Origin: Paenibacillus sp. FSL R10-2782
GTDB taxonomy: Bacteria; Bacillota; Bacilli; Paenibacillales; Paenibacillaceae
Length of the DNA: 64,000 nucleotides
Assembly: GCF_038592985.1 (NCBI RefSeq)
Contig: NZ_CP151951.1
Span: 4,393,001 to 4,457,000, forward strand
Direction: 5' to 3'
The position numbers and the translations under genes were made by a program. Position 1 is the first letter of the stretch, and every line of letters starts with the position of its first letter. Below, in pieces: positions 30,546 to 40,039 of the stretch. The notes beneath the pieces are model-generated. The model was not told where the DNA came from and made no database searches. It saw only the letters and a list, made by a program, of their open reading frames with translations.

Positions 30546-31868
30546 CTATTTATCACCAATATCACAAATTTGTTCCAACGCTTCATAGTGACCGTTGATT
30601 GTATTTTCAATATCCCTATCAGAATGTGCAGCAGATACAAAAAGAGCCTCATATGGACTGGGAGCTGCCAAAATGCCCTGATTTAGTAAAGCTGCATAAT
30701 AAGATTTAAATAATTGCAGATTAGATGAATTAACGGTTTCAAAATCGACGACTTCACCATCGGAAAAGTATGAACAAAGCATAGATCCTACTCGGTTAAC
30801 CTTCAATGAAATCCCTATTTTCTCAGCGTTTTTCAAAAAACCTTCCTCCAGCAAAGATGCTTTTCTTTCCAGTTCATCATACACACCAGGCTGTGATAAA
30901 AGTTTCAACGTGGTGTAACCTGCAGCCATAGCAATAGGATTGCCGGAAAGTGTCCCTGCTTGATATACAGGACCGACAGGGGCAACGTATTCCATGATTT
31001 CACGTCTCCCTCCATAAGCGCCGACCGGAAGTCCGCCACCAATCACTTTGCCAAGGCACGTAATATCCGGTGTAATGCCATACAAGCCCTGAGCTCCTTG
31101 CAGCCCGACTCGGAAACCTGTCATTATCTCATCAAAAATAAGCAAGCTTCCAAATTGCTGTGTCACCTCGCGCAGTCCTTTTAAAAACCCGAGCTTTGGA
31201 GGAACGACACCCATGTTTCCTGCTATAGGCTCGACAATAATGGCCGCAATGTCTTTACCATATTTCTCAAATGTGCGAAATACATAATCCAAGTCATTAT
31301 AAGGGAGAGAAAGTGTATTCCTTTCCACATGGTGAGGATCTCTTGAAGTACGACCCTGTATCCCTAATGTGAGTATCCCTGAACCGGAATCAGCCAGTAA
31401 TTCATCTGCATGTCCGTGATATCCCCCGCTAAATTTTACAATTAAATTTCTTTTGGTAACCCCCTTGGCTAGTCGTAAAGCGCTCATCGTTGCTTCTGTA
31501 CCGGAATTGACCATCCGAACCATTTCAACAGACGGAATACTCTCGCATATGATTTTGGCCATCTTGATTTCAATCTCCGTTGTTAAACCCAGACTGGTTC
31601 CTTTCAGTGCTGTGCTCTGTATCGCTTCTACTACACTTGCGTGAGCATGGCCCAAAATCAATGGTCCCCATGATCCAATATAATCAATGAATTCGTTCCC
31701 ATCGATATCTGTTACATGGGAGCCATATCCTTTTTTCAATACTACGGGTGTTAATCCAACAGATGAGAATGCTCGTACAGGGCTATTTACACCACCTGGA
31801 ATAAAGGATAGTGCCTCTTCATAGGTCTGTCTTGACTTCTGATCCTTCCTGCCTTTCATCGGTATCAT
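30546..31868 (-). CDS. hemL: Glutamate-1-semialdehyde 2,1-aminomutase
   Basis: 440 residues, full length. Signatures: FIPGGVNSPVRAF at the N-terminus, GSWGPLILGHAH, MVNSGTEATMSALRLA, and the PLP lysine in TCLGKVIGGGLPVGAYGG. It makes 5-aminolevulinate for heme. It is not in a hemAXCDBL operon, so it may be an extra copy like GsaB of B. subtilis. AGAGGTT precedes the ATG. Another PLP enzyme of this island. Confidence 0.94.
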   Translation of the reverse strand: MIPMKGRKDQKSRQTYEEALSFIPGGVNSPVRAFSSVGLTPVVLKKGYGSHVTDIDGNEFIDYIGSWGPLILGHAHASVVEAIQSTALKGTSLGLTTEIEIKMAKIICESIPSVEMVRMVNSGTEATMSALRLAKGVTKRNLIVKFSGGYHGHADELLADSGSGILTLGIQGRTSRDPHHVERNTLSLPYNDLDYVFRTFEKYGKDIAAIIVEPIAGNMGVVPPKLGFLKGLREVTQQFGSLLIFDEIMTGFRVGLQGAQGLYGITPDITCLGKVIGGGLPVGAYGGRREIMEYVAPVGPVYQAGTLSGNPIAMAAGYTTLKLLSQPGVYDELERKASLLEEGFLKNAEKIGISLKVNRVGSMLCSYFSDGEVVDFETVNSSNLQLFKSYYAALLNQGILAAPSPYEALFVSAAHSDRDIENTINGHYEALEQICDIGDK

Positions 31869-31904
31869 GCTTATTCAACCTCTTCTCCTGTAAATTAAAA
31901 AAAC

Positions 31905-32460
<556 letters not shown>

Positions 32461-33204
32461 CTAGTCATCATGCTTTACGTTCTCATTCCAATAATATTCG
32501 TCTGGCAAATACCGTTGGCCGAATACACTTGTCCCTACACGAATGATCGTGGCCCCTTCTTCAATGGCTACCTTGAAATCTCCAGACATGCCCATTGAAA
32601 GGACGTCCATTTCTACCCGCGGGATATCTTTCTCTTTCACTTGTGCTTGAATAGACTTTAATAGCTGGAAGCAGTGGCGAGTCTCGTCGTTTGTAGCCCC
32701 CAGCTTCCCAATTGTCATCAAGCCTTTTATGTTTAACGTTACGTACCGGGACAACTGCTCCACCAACTCTATGGCTGATTCAGGTGAAGCGCCAAATTTG
32801 CTTGTTTCATAGGAAGTATTGATTTGCACCAATATATCCATCGTTTTATTCTCTTTGAGAAGCTGGTTATGCAACGCCTGTCCCAGCTTCAGACGGTCTA
32901 CAGAATGAATGAGCGTGACATATTTAACAACATCCTTTACTTTGTTTGTTTGCAGATGTCCAATGAAATGCCATTCCACCTGTTCGTATTGCTGCATGAG
33001 CGGGAACTTGCCCCGCAGTTCTTGTGCTTTATTCTCACCGAATAATGTTTCGCCAGCTTGCATAGCCATTTCCAATTTTTCAATGGGAACGGTTTTGGTC
33101 GCCAATAACATTTTCACATCTTCGATTTGACGACCTGAGACTTGACAAGCTAATTTCATTTGTTCCCTTACGGTTTGAAGGTTCTCTTGGACTAAAGAAC
33201 TCAT
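32461..33204 (-). CDS. yggS: YggS-family PLP homeostasis protein (PLPBP)
   Basis: 247 residues. The PLP lysine is in VKMLLATKTVP near residue 37; WHFIGHLQTNKVK, VDVLSMGMSGDF-type and GATIIRVGTSVFG motifs are intact. It binds PLP without known catalysis and buffers the PLP pool. It is divergent from the MocR regulator at 33393 and shares the operator between them, so it is probably under the same control. The usual neighbour is sepF/ylmE in the division cluster; this copy is elsewhere. Confidence 0.92.
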   Translation of the reverse strand: MSSLVQENLQTVREQMKLACQVSGRQIEDVKMLLATKTVPIEKLEMAMQAGETLFGENKAQELRGKFPLMQQYEQVEWHFIGHLQTNKVKDVVKYVTLIHSVDRLKLGQALHNQLLKENKTMDILVQINTSYETSKFGASPESAIELVEQLSRYVTLNIKGLMTIGKLGATNDETRHCFQLLKSIQAQVKEKDIPRVEMDVLSMGMSGDFKVAIEEGATIIRVGTSVFGQRYLPDEYYWNENVKHDD

Positions 33205-33280
33205 GGTCTCCCCCTCTTCCTGTTCGTTTTCTCCACTGTAATCGACACGTTCGTATTCTATTGTGGAATCAAAGAACTTT

Positions 33281-33347
33281 ATGTTAGTATATCAGCAGAT
33301 GGATTGGTTATATCTATCCAAAACACATGCATTTCAGCAATCCAAAA
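33281..33347. promoter_or_regulatory. Promoter and PdxR-like operator between yggS and the first MocR gene
   Basis: ATGTTAGTATAT (33281-33292), probably the -10 region, is followed 18 bp on by ATGGATTG. The operator runs 33300-33347: TGGATTG, then TATCCAAAA, then CAATCCAAAA with a 24-bp period. For the MocR gene it is downstream of the -10 (repression); for yggS it is upstream (activation). Confidence 0.7.
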
Positions 33348-33392
33348 TGATTATATATTCCTATTTATTCCAGAAAGGCAGGATACGCATTT

Positions 33393-34817
33393 ATGAAAAT
33401 AGACCGCACCAGCACAAGGCCCATATGGCAGCAATTGCTTGACCAGGCTATAGATCAGATTACAAATGGCGTGTGGAAGCCTGATGAAGTCCTGTCTCCT
33501 TCTCGTGAACTTGCTAAACAGCTAAACGTTTCTCGATCAACGATACAAATTGTATATGAAGAACTGCTTACTCGCGGATATACAGTGACCTCGCGTCGCG
33601 GGGGGACACGCGTGAATGACTGGCGTCACATGGCGGGCAAACCAACAGAAGAATCTGCTTCTCGTATTCCCCCACAACTCCCTGCAATGCCCCATCTCAT
33701 CGGTCAATCACAGAAATGGTTCAGAAGCAAGGATCATCCGAATTCAGTCATTGACTTTAGTCCCTATCAGCCTTATCTGGATTCACACTTTCATAATGCA
33801 TGGCGCAAATCCTATCTGAACGCCTCTTCCGAATTAAGCACATCCACATGGTCTTATGGGGATGCCTTTGGATTTGAGCCTCTGCGCAAACAAATCCAGC
33901 GTTATTTATCCCTTGAACGCGGCATTCACGTTCAAACCAACCAGATTTTGTTGACATCCGGAGCGCAGCAAAGTATTGACCTCATCGCTCAAGCCCTTTT
34001 AACCCGAGGTGACACGGTTACGGTCGAAGATCCCGGCTACCCTGTGGCGTGGATGACGATGAAATACAGGCACATGAAGGTTGCTCCGGTTCCTGTTGAT
34101 GAATATGGCCTGGTCGTGGAGAAAGTACCGTCTGAAGCCAGGCTTATTTTCGTTACCCCTGCTCATCAATGCGCCGTTGGTGTCATGTTATCGGCATCAC
34201 GCAGGCAGCAGCTTTTGCATACAGCTGCACAACAACGGGCATGGATTGTTGAAGATGATTATGACAGTGAGTTCCGATACCGCGGTGAGCCAGTGCCGTC
34301 CTTGTATAGCCAGCTTCCACAAAATTGTCTGTACTTAATGAGCTTCTCAAAATTGACTGCACCGGGCATTCGAATATCCGCAGTGATCGGGCCTACGGAG
34401 GCAATTGCGCAACTTGCTTGCATTCAAGCGTTTACCTATCGCCATCTTCCTGTCATGGAACAAGTAACGCTGACACACTTCATAGAGCACGGCTATTTCA
34501 TGCGCCATATGCGACGAGTTCGAAATATTTATCGCCGCCGGCACGAAATCATGCAAAAGTCCATTGCTGCAAGCGGTCTTGGCGACAAATTCACTTTAAG
34601 AGGAATTGAAACAGGTCTCCATGTCTTACTGGAGGCTGATGGATGTTTTGATGAGGATACAATGACCCTTCGTGCGCTTCAGAGGGGGGTTAAGGTGCAT
34701 CAACTCCATTCCTACTGCCTGGAGAGCAAACGTAAAGGATGGGTGCTGGGCTTTGCCAAGGTAGACGAGGAACTCATTGAGGAAGGAATACATCGACTGG
34801 CAGACACGGTCTTATAA
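33393..34817 (+). CDS. MocR/PdxR-family regulator (GntR HTH fused to class I aminotransferase), copy 1
   Basis: 474 residues. N-terminal winged helix of the GntR type (SPSRELAKQLNVSRSTIQ, residues about 15-80), a linker, then an aminotransferase-fold domain that binds PLP through the lysine in MSFSKLTAPGIRIS; the pocket also has VEDDYDSEFRYRG. Such PdxR proteins sense PLP, activate pdxST and repress themselves. It has a close paralog at 35921 and shares a divergent operator with yggS. Confidence 0.9.
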   Translation: MKIDRTSTRPIWQQLLDQAIDQITNGVWKPDEVLSPSRELAKQLNVSRSTIQIVYEELLTRGYTVTSRRGGTRVNDWRHMAGKPTEESASRIPPQLPAMPHLIGQSQKWFRSKDHPNSVIDFSPYQPYLDSHFHNAWRKSYLNASSELSTSTWSYGDAFGFEPLRKQIQRYLSLERGIHVQTNQILLTSGAQQSIDLIAQALLTRGDTVTVEDPGYPVAWMTMKYRHMKVAPVPVDEYGLVVEKVPSEARLIFVTPAHQCAVGVMLSASRRQQLLHTAAQQRAWIVEDDYDSEFRYRGEPVPSLYSQLPQNCLYLMSFSKLTAPGIRISAVIGPTEAIAQLACIQAFTYRHLPVMEQVTLTHFIEHGYFMRHMRRVRNIYRRRHEIMQKSIAASGLGDKFTLRGIETGLHVLLEADGCFDEDTMTLRALQRGVKVHQLHSYCLESKRKGWVLGFAKVDEELIEEGIHRLADTVL

Positions 34818-34848
34818 ACATAGATGGACAGCATTCATCATGGTCAAA

Positions 34849-34901
34849 GACAATAAAAGAACCATTGTCTCTGCTAACAAGAGTCGTGGTTCTTGATTGT
34901 C
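34849..34901 (+). terminator. Hairpin after the first MocR gene
   Basis: GACAAT-AA-AAGAACCA and TGGTTCTT-GA-ATTGTC form a long stem with one internal loop, 30 bp beyond the stop. The T run is weak; it may serve both convergent genes. Confidence 0.6.
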
Positions 34902-34933
34902 GTTTGACCTGAAGTCTTTGACATGGTGTCGAT

Positions 34934-35665
34934 CTATTTCCAGTGCGATTTCTCCACATATGCAGCCATGAATGTATCCAAAAATACAAATAGCTGATGA
35001 TTCATGCTGGTATAATCATTTTTCCTTAAATTCTCCGGTTGCTGAACATAACGTCTGTATTTGTTGTCGGCCAATTCTTCTTCTGAATGCGCAATCAAAA
35101 GCTCAATCAATTCAGGGTTGAACTCCATGTGGCATTGAAATCCGTATACAAATTCTTCGTATTTTACAATTTGTCTCGGGCAGCCTTCGCTATATGCTAC
35201 TATTTGACTTCCTTCTGTTAATCCGGGCATGTCACTATGCCAATGGCCTACAACACTAGTATTACCGAAATGAGAAAAGAGATCTATGCATTTCCCTTCA
35301 TCCGTAAAAGTTATAGGAAAGCAGCCAATTTCTTTTTCAGTACTATGCTCATGTCTCGCACCAAGGGCCTCCCCAATGAGTTGGGCCCCCAAGCACACGC
35401 CTAATACCGCTTTGTTGGACTCTACGCATTGCTTAATCAGGGCCATTTCCGAAGCCGCATCAAAATGCGGACACATTTCAAGCGTTGTTCTTGGCGATTG
35501 CGGTCCACCCATTACGATTAATAAATCAATTTCCTCAACCGAATGAGGAAGCTGCTCACCAATATAAACCCTCGAATAGCCAACACTATATCCTTTTACT
35601 TCGGCCCATGCGAGAAAAGCGCCTGGTCCTTCAAAAACTTCATGAATGAGAAAATGGATGTGCAC
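34934..35665 (-). CDS. Class I glutamine amidotransferase-like protein
   Basis: 243 residues of the GMP-synthase-like GATase group. The nucleophile Cys is in AVLGVCLGAQLIG and the partner His in YGFQCHMEFNPE, so the triad looks intact. GTG start at 35665 with AAAGGAG eight bases upstream. It is not PdxT by sequence. Its place between two PLP-sensing regulators, in an island where pdxT is deleted, makes a glutaminase role for PLP supply an open possibility. Substrate unknown. Confidence 0.85.
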   Translation of the reverse strand: MHIHFLIHEVFEGPGAFLAWAEVKGYSVGYSRVYIGEQLPHSVEEIDLLIVMGGPQSPRTTLEMCPHFDAASEMALIKQCVESNKAVLGVCLGAQLIGEALGARHEHSTEKEIGCFPITFTDEGKCIDLFSHFGNTSVVGHWHSDMPGLTEGSQIVAYSEGCPRQIVKYEEFVYGFQCHMEFNPELIELLIAHSEEELADNKYRRYVQQPENLRKNDYTSMNHQLFVFLDTFMAAYVEKSHWK

Positions 35666-35823
35666 ATGAAAAACTCCTTTTCATTTGGTATGTTCATTCA
35701 TCAAACATCAATACTCTTTAAGTGTAGCAATGATATAGCGGCAAGAAACGGTCCAAAATGAGTACTCTGAACAATCCATTTCATCCGCTGTCGTTGCAAC
35801 AGTTTGCCAAAGCAACTTTGATC

Positions 35824-35889
35824 ATGTTAGTATATGGACTAATGGATTGTTAATCATATTAAAAAACATATGTTTTAGGCAATCCATAC
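35824..35889 (+). promoter_or_regulatory. Promoter and PdxR-like operator of the second MocR gene
   Basis: ATGTTAGTATAT (35824-35835) is identical over 12 bases to the first MocR promoter, and ATGGATTG again follows exactly 18 bp on. The operator runs 35843-35889, with CAATCCAT closing it. TTGCCA lies 17 bases before TTAGTA. Confidence 0.7.
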
Positions 35890-35920
35890 TTCATGATTGG
35901 AAGTATTCGAGGTGAAACCG

Positions 35921-37351
35921 ATGTTGACCGTAAACCGAGATGATAAACAGCCAATTTGGCAGCAATTACTTGACCAAATGATTCATAACATTACAACCGG
36001 GAAATGGCCCCCTGGGGAATTATTGCTTCCTTCCCGTGAACTTGCGCAATTAGTGGGAGTCTCGCGTTCAACAATTCAGATGGTCTATGAGGAGCTATTC
36101 AGCCGAGGGTACACCGTAACATCTCGTCGAAGCGGTACAAGAGTTAGTGATTGGGCGTATGCGCCTCATTCCTCAGCAGAAGCCTCCTCCCATCAACCTG
36201 GAACTCCTGAACTACCAAAAATAAATATGGATGTAAGCCATTTATACAACTGGATCAGAGGCAACGAGGAACAAGTCGCAGAGATTGATTTTAGTCCTCA
36301 TGAGCCGTATTTGGATGATCAATTTAAAAAGTATTGGCGCAAATCTTTTATACAGGCGTCCTCCGAAGCAGACCTGGACCATTGGGCATACGGTGACACC
36401 TATGGACTAGTGTCCTTACGCGAGCAGATTCAACGTTACTTATCATTGGAGCGAGGCATCCACGTGGATCTCGACCAAATCCTGTTAACCTCAGGTGCAC
36501 AGCATACTCTCGATTTGATCGCCCAGGGCCTTTTACAAGAAGGAGACATCGTATCGATAGAAGATCCCGGCTTTCCTGTGTCCTGGTTGACAATGAACTA
36601 TCGGCGTATGAATACTGTTCCTGTTCCAGTGGATGCTTATGGGCTGCAAGTGAATTGTGTTGACCCTCAATCCAGACTTGTTTTTGTTACGCCTGGTCAC
36701 CAATGTGCAGTAGGAGTCATCCTGTCTGAACCGCGCAGGCAGCAATTGTTACAGATGGCCGCGCAACATTCATTCTGGATTGTTGAGGATGATTATGACA
36801 GCGAATTTCGCTATCGGGGCGACCCTCTTCCAACGTTATATAACCAGCAACCGCAAAACATATTGTATATGATGAGCTTTTCCAAAATGATTGCCCCCGG
36901 TATTCGTATATCAGCACTTGTTGGCCCTAAAGAAGCCATCCGCCAGCTTTCCCGCATTCATGAATTAACCTATCGCCATCTGCCCATTATGGAACAATTA
37001 ACGCTTGCTCATTTTATTGAGCATGGCCATTTCTTGCGACATATGAGAAGGGTGCGCAATATATATCGGCGTAGACACGAGGCCATGACAAAAGCGATCC
37101 TTACGACAGGTCTGGATAAACGCTTCAAATTAAGCGGTGTAGATACAGGCCTGCATATACTTCTTGAAGCTGAAGCCTCATTTGATGAAGAAACGGTAAC
37201 CCGACAAGCCCTTGAAAAAGGGGTTCGCATGTACCCTCTTAGCACATACTGCTTTGAAAGTAATCGGAAAGGATGGGTGCTGGGCTTTGCCAAGGTGAAT
37301 GAAGCGACCATTGAAGAAGGGGTTCGTCGGCTAGCAAAAATACTGACATAA
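35921..37351 (+). CDS. MocR/PdxR-family regulator, copy 2
   Basis: About 476 residues, a clear paralog of copy 1 across its whole length. Winged helix SRELAQLVGVSRSTIQ; PLP lysine in MSFSKMIAPGIRIS; pocket motif VEDDYDSEFRYRGD. I chose the ATG at 35921, six bases after GAGGTG; the frame extends to a TTG at 35897 without a site. Two near-duplicate sensors with near-identical operators may cross-regulate. Confidence 0.9.
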   Translation: MLTVNRDDKQPIWQQLLDQMIHNITTGKWPPGELLLPSRELAQLVGVSRSTIQMVYEELFSRGYTVTSRRSGTRVSDWAYAPHSSAEASSHQPGTPELPKINMDVSHLYNWIRGNEEQVAEIDFSPHEPYLDDQFKKYWRKSFIQASSEADLDHWAYGDTYGLVSLREQIQRYLSLERGIHVDLDQILLTSGAQHTLDLIAQGLLQEGDIVSIEDPGFPVSWLTMNYRRMNTVPVPVDAYGLQVNCVDPQSRLVFVTPGHQCAVGVILSEPRRQQLLQMAAQHSFWIVEDDYDSEFRYRGDPLPTLYNQQPQNILYMMSFSKMIAPGIRISALVGPKEAIRQLSRIHELTYRHLPIMEQLTLAHFIEHGHFLRHMRRVRNIYRRRHEAMTKAILTTGLDKRFKLSGVDTGLHILLEAEASFDEETVTRQALEKGVRMYPLSTYCFESNRKGWVLGFAKVNEATIEEGVRRLAKILT

Positions 37352-37457
37352 CGACTACACTTAGTTGGTCCATGAAAATGAGGGCTTGTAGAATGAGCAT
37401 ATCTTCCTAAAGTAGTCAGGTACAATCGACTGTAGCTTCAAGAAAGGAGAAGACAAT

Positions 37458-37796
37458 GTGAAGAAAAGCGGGAGACCTCGCGAATTCAACAGACCTGAAG
37501 AATTAGAAGCCGCAATGGATGCTTTTTGACAAAAAGGATATGAAGCCTGCTCAACTGAGGACTTATGCAGTAGAACAGGACTTGGCAGAGGCAGCTTGTA
37601 TAATGCGTTTGGCGGTAAGCATGAACTGTATGAGCAGGGAATCGAGTCTGGAGATATTGCTTCCGAGAGACCCGCCTTGGAACTGGCAAAAACGTTTCTA
37701 AGCAGCTACTATGGTCTTCGCATTCTCAATGCCTCTACGCGGAACCGCGACATGGCACACAACATTGTCGATCGCACATTGGCCTCCATTTTTTAG
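37458..37796 (+). pseudogene. TetR-family regulator, disrupted
   Basis: GTG start after GAAAGGAG, reading KKSGRPREFNRPEELEA, then an in-frame TGA where other TetR proteins have Trp (AMDAF-stop-QKGYEA). The helix-turn-helix continues in shifted frames (TGLGRGSLYNAFGGKHELY). A C-terminal piece (YYGLRILNASTRNRDM, then RTLASIF) follows after an apparent internal deletion. It lies at the boundary between chromosome and ICE debris. Confidence 0.8.
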
Positions 37797-37945
37797 CTGG
37801 TAGAACCGGCCATTTTTTCAGTCTAATTTGTACTGAATAATCAAATATATATAAAATCAAGGAACTCCTATTAACACCAACGAAAAGGAGATTTTTCAAA
37901 TCCCATTTGTTATTTACGTGTTTAGTCTGACTATTTTTTGCATGA

Positions 37946-38302
37946 GACCTCCGAATTCATGGTCGCGGGTATGATGAAAGCAAGTCAAGCTACTGCACGG
38001 AATACCAAGAGTATATTTATCTGGACAAGTTGGGAAAACAGATTAAGCCTAGTTCTGTCACTCAACATTTCTCTGCGGAGCTTAAGCTGAATAACCTAAG
38101 GCGTATGCGATATCATGACCTTCGCCATAGTTGTGCTAGCCTTTTGTTGGCAAATAGTATCAGCATGAAGGAGATTCAGGAGTGGTTGGATCATAGCGAC
38201 TTTTCCACTACAGCCAACATATACGTGCACTTGGACTATAGCGCAAAAATATCTTCAGCCAAAGCTATGACAAACTGCTTAAAATATAAAAAAGACTCGT
38301 AA
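37946..38302 (+). pseudogene. ICE tyrosine recombinase, C-terminal fragment
   Basis: About 118 codons homologous to the end of the intact integrase at 55122. They keep the catalytic R..H in RYHDLRHSCASLLL, the later His in WLDHSDFSTTANIY and the nucleophile Tyr in ANIYVHLD. The N-terminal 280 residues are absent. As at 56333, a tRNA-Leu piece follows directly, so this is the right-hand end of a mostly deleted element. Confidence 0.85.
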
Positions 38303-38335
38303 AATTGTCGAAGCAATCCTACAAGTCAATTTAAG

Positions 38336-38392
38336 TATACCGGCGAGAGGACTCGAACCTCCACGGTTTCCCACTCGATTTTGAGTCGCACA
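38336..38392 (-). repeat. ICE attachment site: 3' piece of tRNA-Leu (copy 1)
   Basis: On the minus strand: anticodon stem-loop with anticodon CAA, variable arm, T-arm (GGAGGTTCGAGTCCT) and acceptor 3' strand CGCCGGTA. The 5' half of the tRNA is absent. The stretch is repeated at 56375-56431. Integrases of this kind recombine at tRNA 3' ends. Confidence 0.82.
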
Positions 38393-38437
38393 TGCTATTG
38401 CGACATGAGCAGAAGTTAAGTCCAAGAAGAGGAATAT

Positions 38438-38484
38438 AAAACCCGCGAAAAGCCTTGTAGAATCAAGGTTTTTCGCGGGTTTTT
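38438..38484. terminator. Strong terminator inside the ICE left end (copy 1)
   Basis: AAACCCGCGAAAA, a small inner CCTTG/CAAGG stem, TTTTTCGCGGGTTTTT. It insulates parA from integrase transcription. Identical in copy 2 at 56477. Confidence 0.88.
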
Positions 38485-38640
38485 GCGTTGAATTCAGAGC
38501 CAGTCTGACTTCCCGACGATCATCGAAAAAGAAGCCATTTTTAGACGTTGGGAAGAACTCGGGAAGAACTAAAGCAGAACCAGCCCGCCCCTACCATTGA
38601 CCAAATTAATGGAGCGAATGCTCCAGGGAGGGTATATATC

Positions 38641-38736
38641 ATGTCCAAAACAACCGTCATCACTATTGCCAATCAGAAAGGCGGCACAGGCAAAACGACC
38701 ACCGCCTACAACCTGGTGGTCTGCCGGTTGGCATGA
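38641..38736 (+). pseudogene. parA: parA 5' stub
   Basis: The first 25 codons of ParA, including the Walker A region (NQKGGTGKTTTAYNL), are intact and almost identical to 56681. The sequence then jumps to unrelated ICE sequence and stops. A deletion from parA to a gene about 15 kb further along in the ancestral element is the simplest explanation. Confidence 0.88.
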
Positions 38737-39301
38737 ATACTTGGTATGGATTCCAGACTGGGAATGGGTTGAAGGTTCGAATGGCAAAGAACACTGGAGA
38801 GATCGTGGCTATTGGGAGGATCAAGGCTGGTGGGATTATCGCCGCGCAAGCTACATGGCCTCACTATCTGCAAGCCAAACCATTGCTCCAGATTCCAAGT
38901 CCCCTACCCGCTCAACGAGCCAACTGAAATCTGGGTACGGCATTAATATTAACACTTACACCTCTCTCTCCTCCAATGCGCCAAGCAGTCATATCACCGG
39001 CGCTCAACACGCTCTCTCTTACTTTCCTGAATTCGCATATCAGAAATTTTGGCGTCTGCACGATATTAAATCCGCCGGATACAGCGCCAGCTTCTGGCTA
39101 AAACCCAATGAGTATTCCACCTATGAAAGTCGGGTTCATTTTACTCCTATTTGGTTCCCAGATGGCCCCTACACTCCCATTACGCGCATTCTGGACGCAT
39201 GGACACCTGCTGGAATGCTGTCGCTTCAACTACAAACCACGATCACGATATCCGGCAATCTCTTCTCGGATTGGCACATTGCTCCCCAGAATCCCACATA
39301 G
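38717..39301 (+). pseudogene. 3' part of an unrecognised ICE protein
   Basis: About 195 codons fused after the parA stub. The product is Trp/Tyr-rich at the start (IPDWEWVEGSNGKEHW, then WEDQGWWDYRRA) and ends in NLFSDWHIAPQNPT. No family recognised; no membrane segment. It lies directly before conjugation genes and has lost its own start, so it is a fragment. Confidence 0.6.
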
Positions 39302-39319
39302 AAAGAAGGTGCTTCTTCT

Positions 39320-39991
39320 ATGATGCTGCCTATTGTCATCCTGCTCCTCTGCCTTGTTGGCGGAGGAACTGTTTTATTTTACTTGAGAACCAGTAACACC
39401 AAATCAAAAGTGCAAGTAAATTTGAGCGGACAAATCGCTCAACAATTCGTGAACGTACAAGATATCCGTGGGAATTTCCTTTTTACGCAGGACGGCTGGC
39501 TGCTCTGCTATTTGCGCATATTCCCTATCAGTCTTGACCTGCTCAGTGCTTCAGAAAAAAAACTGCTCATTCAAAAATTGACAGCCGAGCTATCTTCTAT
39601 TCGTTTCCCCTTCAAGTTTCTCGCCGTCAGCCGTCCGGTAGATATTTCTCCGCTCATTTCCGAACTGGCTTCTATACTTCGTGCTGCTGATCCGAAACAA
39701 AAGGAGCTGCTGAGACAAGAGATCGCTGAAATGAACAATCTGGCTCTATCCGGTGAAGTCGTTGAACGACAGTTTTATTTAACCCTCTGGCAGCGACAAG
39801 AAAATGGTGAACGTGACCTGCTAGAGAAAGCAAAGCGACTTGTACAGCACTTTGAAGACGAACAAGTTCAGGCTCATGTATTAAAACAGCACGAAATTGT
39901 CCAGTTATGCAATTTGGTTAACAATCCAGCTTATACCCATTTGGAAGATGCCGAGGCCAAAGCAACGATTCCGTTTCTAAGGGAGGTGTGA
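39320..39991 (+). CDS. ICE conjugation-module membrane protein
   Basis: 223 residues: an N-terminal transmembrane helix (PIVILLLCLVGGGTVLFYL), then a cytoplasmic domain (FVNVQDIRGNFLFTQDGW, then FKFLAVSRPVDISPLI) that resembles the N-terminal domain of TraC/VirB4-type transfer proteins of Gram-positive ICEs. Upstream of a C39-like protein and VirB4, which fits a type IV secretion cluster. Family assignment is moderate. Confidence 0.6.
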   Translation: MMLPIVILLLCLVGGGTVLFYLRTSNTKSKVQVNLSGQIAQQFVNVQDIRGNFLFTQDGWLLCYLRIFPISLDLLSASEKKLLIQKLTAELSSIRFPFKFLAVSRPVDISPLISELASILRAADPKQKELLRQEIAEMNNLALSGEVVERQFYLTLWQRQENGERDLLEKAKRLVQHFEDEQVQAHVLKQHEIVQLCNLVNNPAYTHLEDAEAKATIPFLREV

Positions 39992-40039
39992 GTCATCGAA
40001 CCTGCTACCGCAAAACTGCTGGCTAAGCTCGCTCTCAAA

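Noticed and set aside
34934..35665. Glutamine amidotransferase as a relocated pdxT
   Set aside because: It follows the GMP-synthase-like pattern and is longer than PdxT; the motifs around the Cys differ from PdxT, so only a functional substitution remains possible.
38336..38392. tRNA-Leu gene
   Set aside because: Only the 3' half (anticodon arm to acceptor) is present here and at 56375; no D-arm or 5' acceptor strand can be found. Called as attachment sites.
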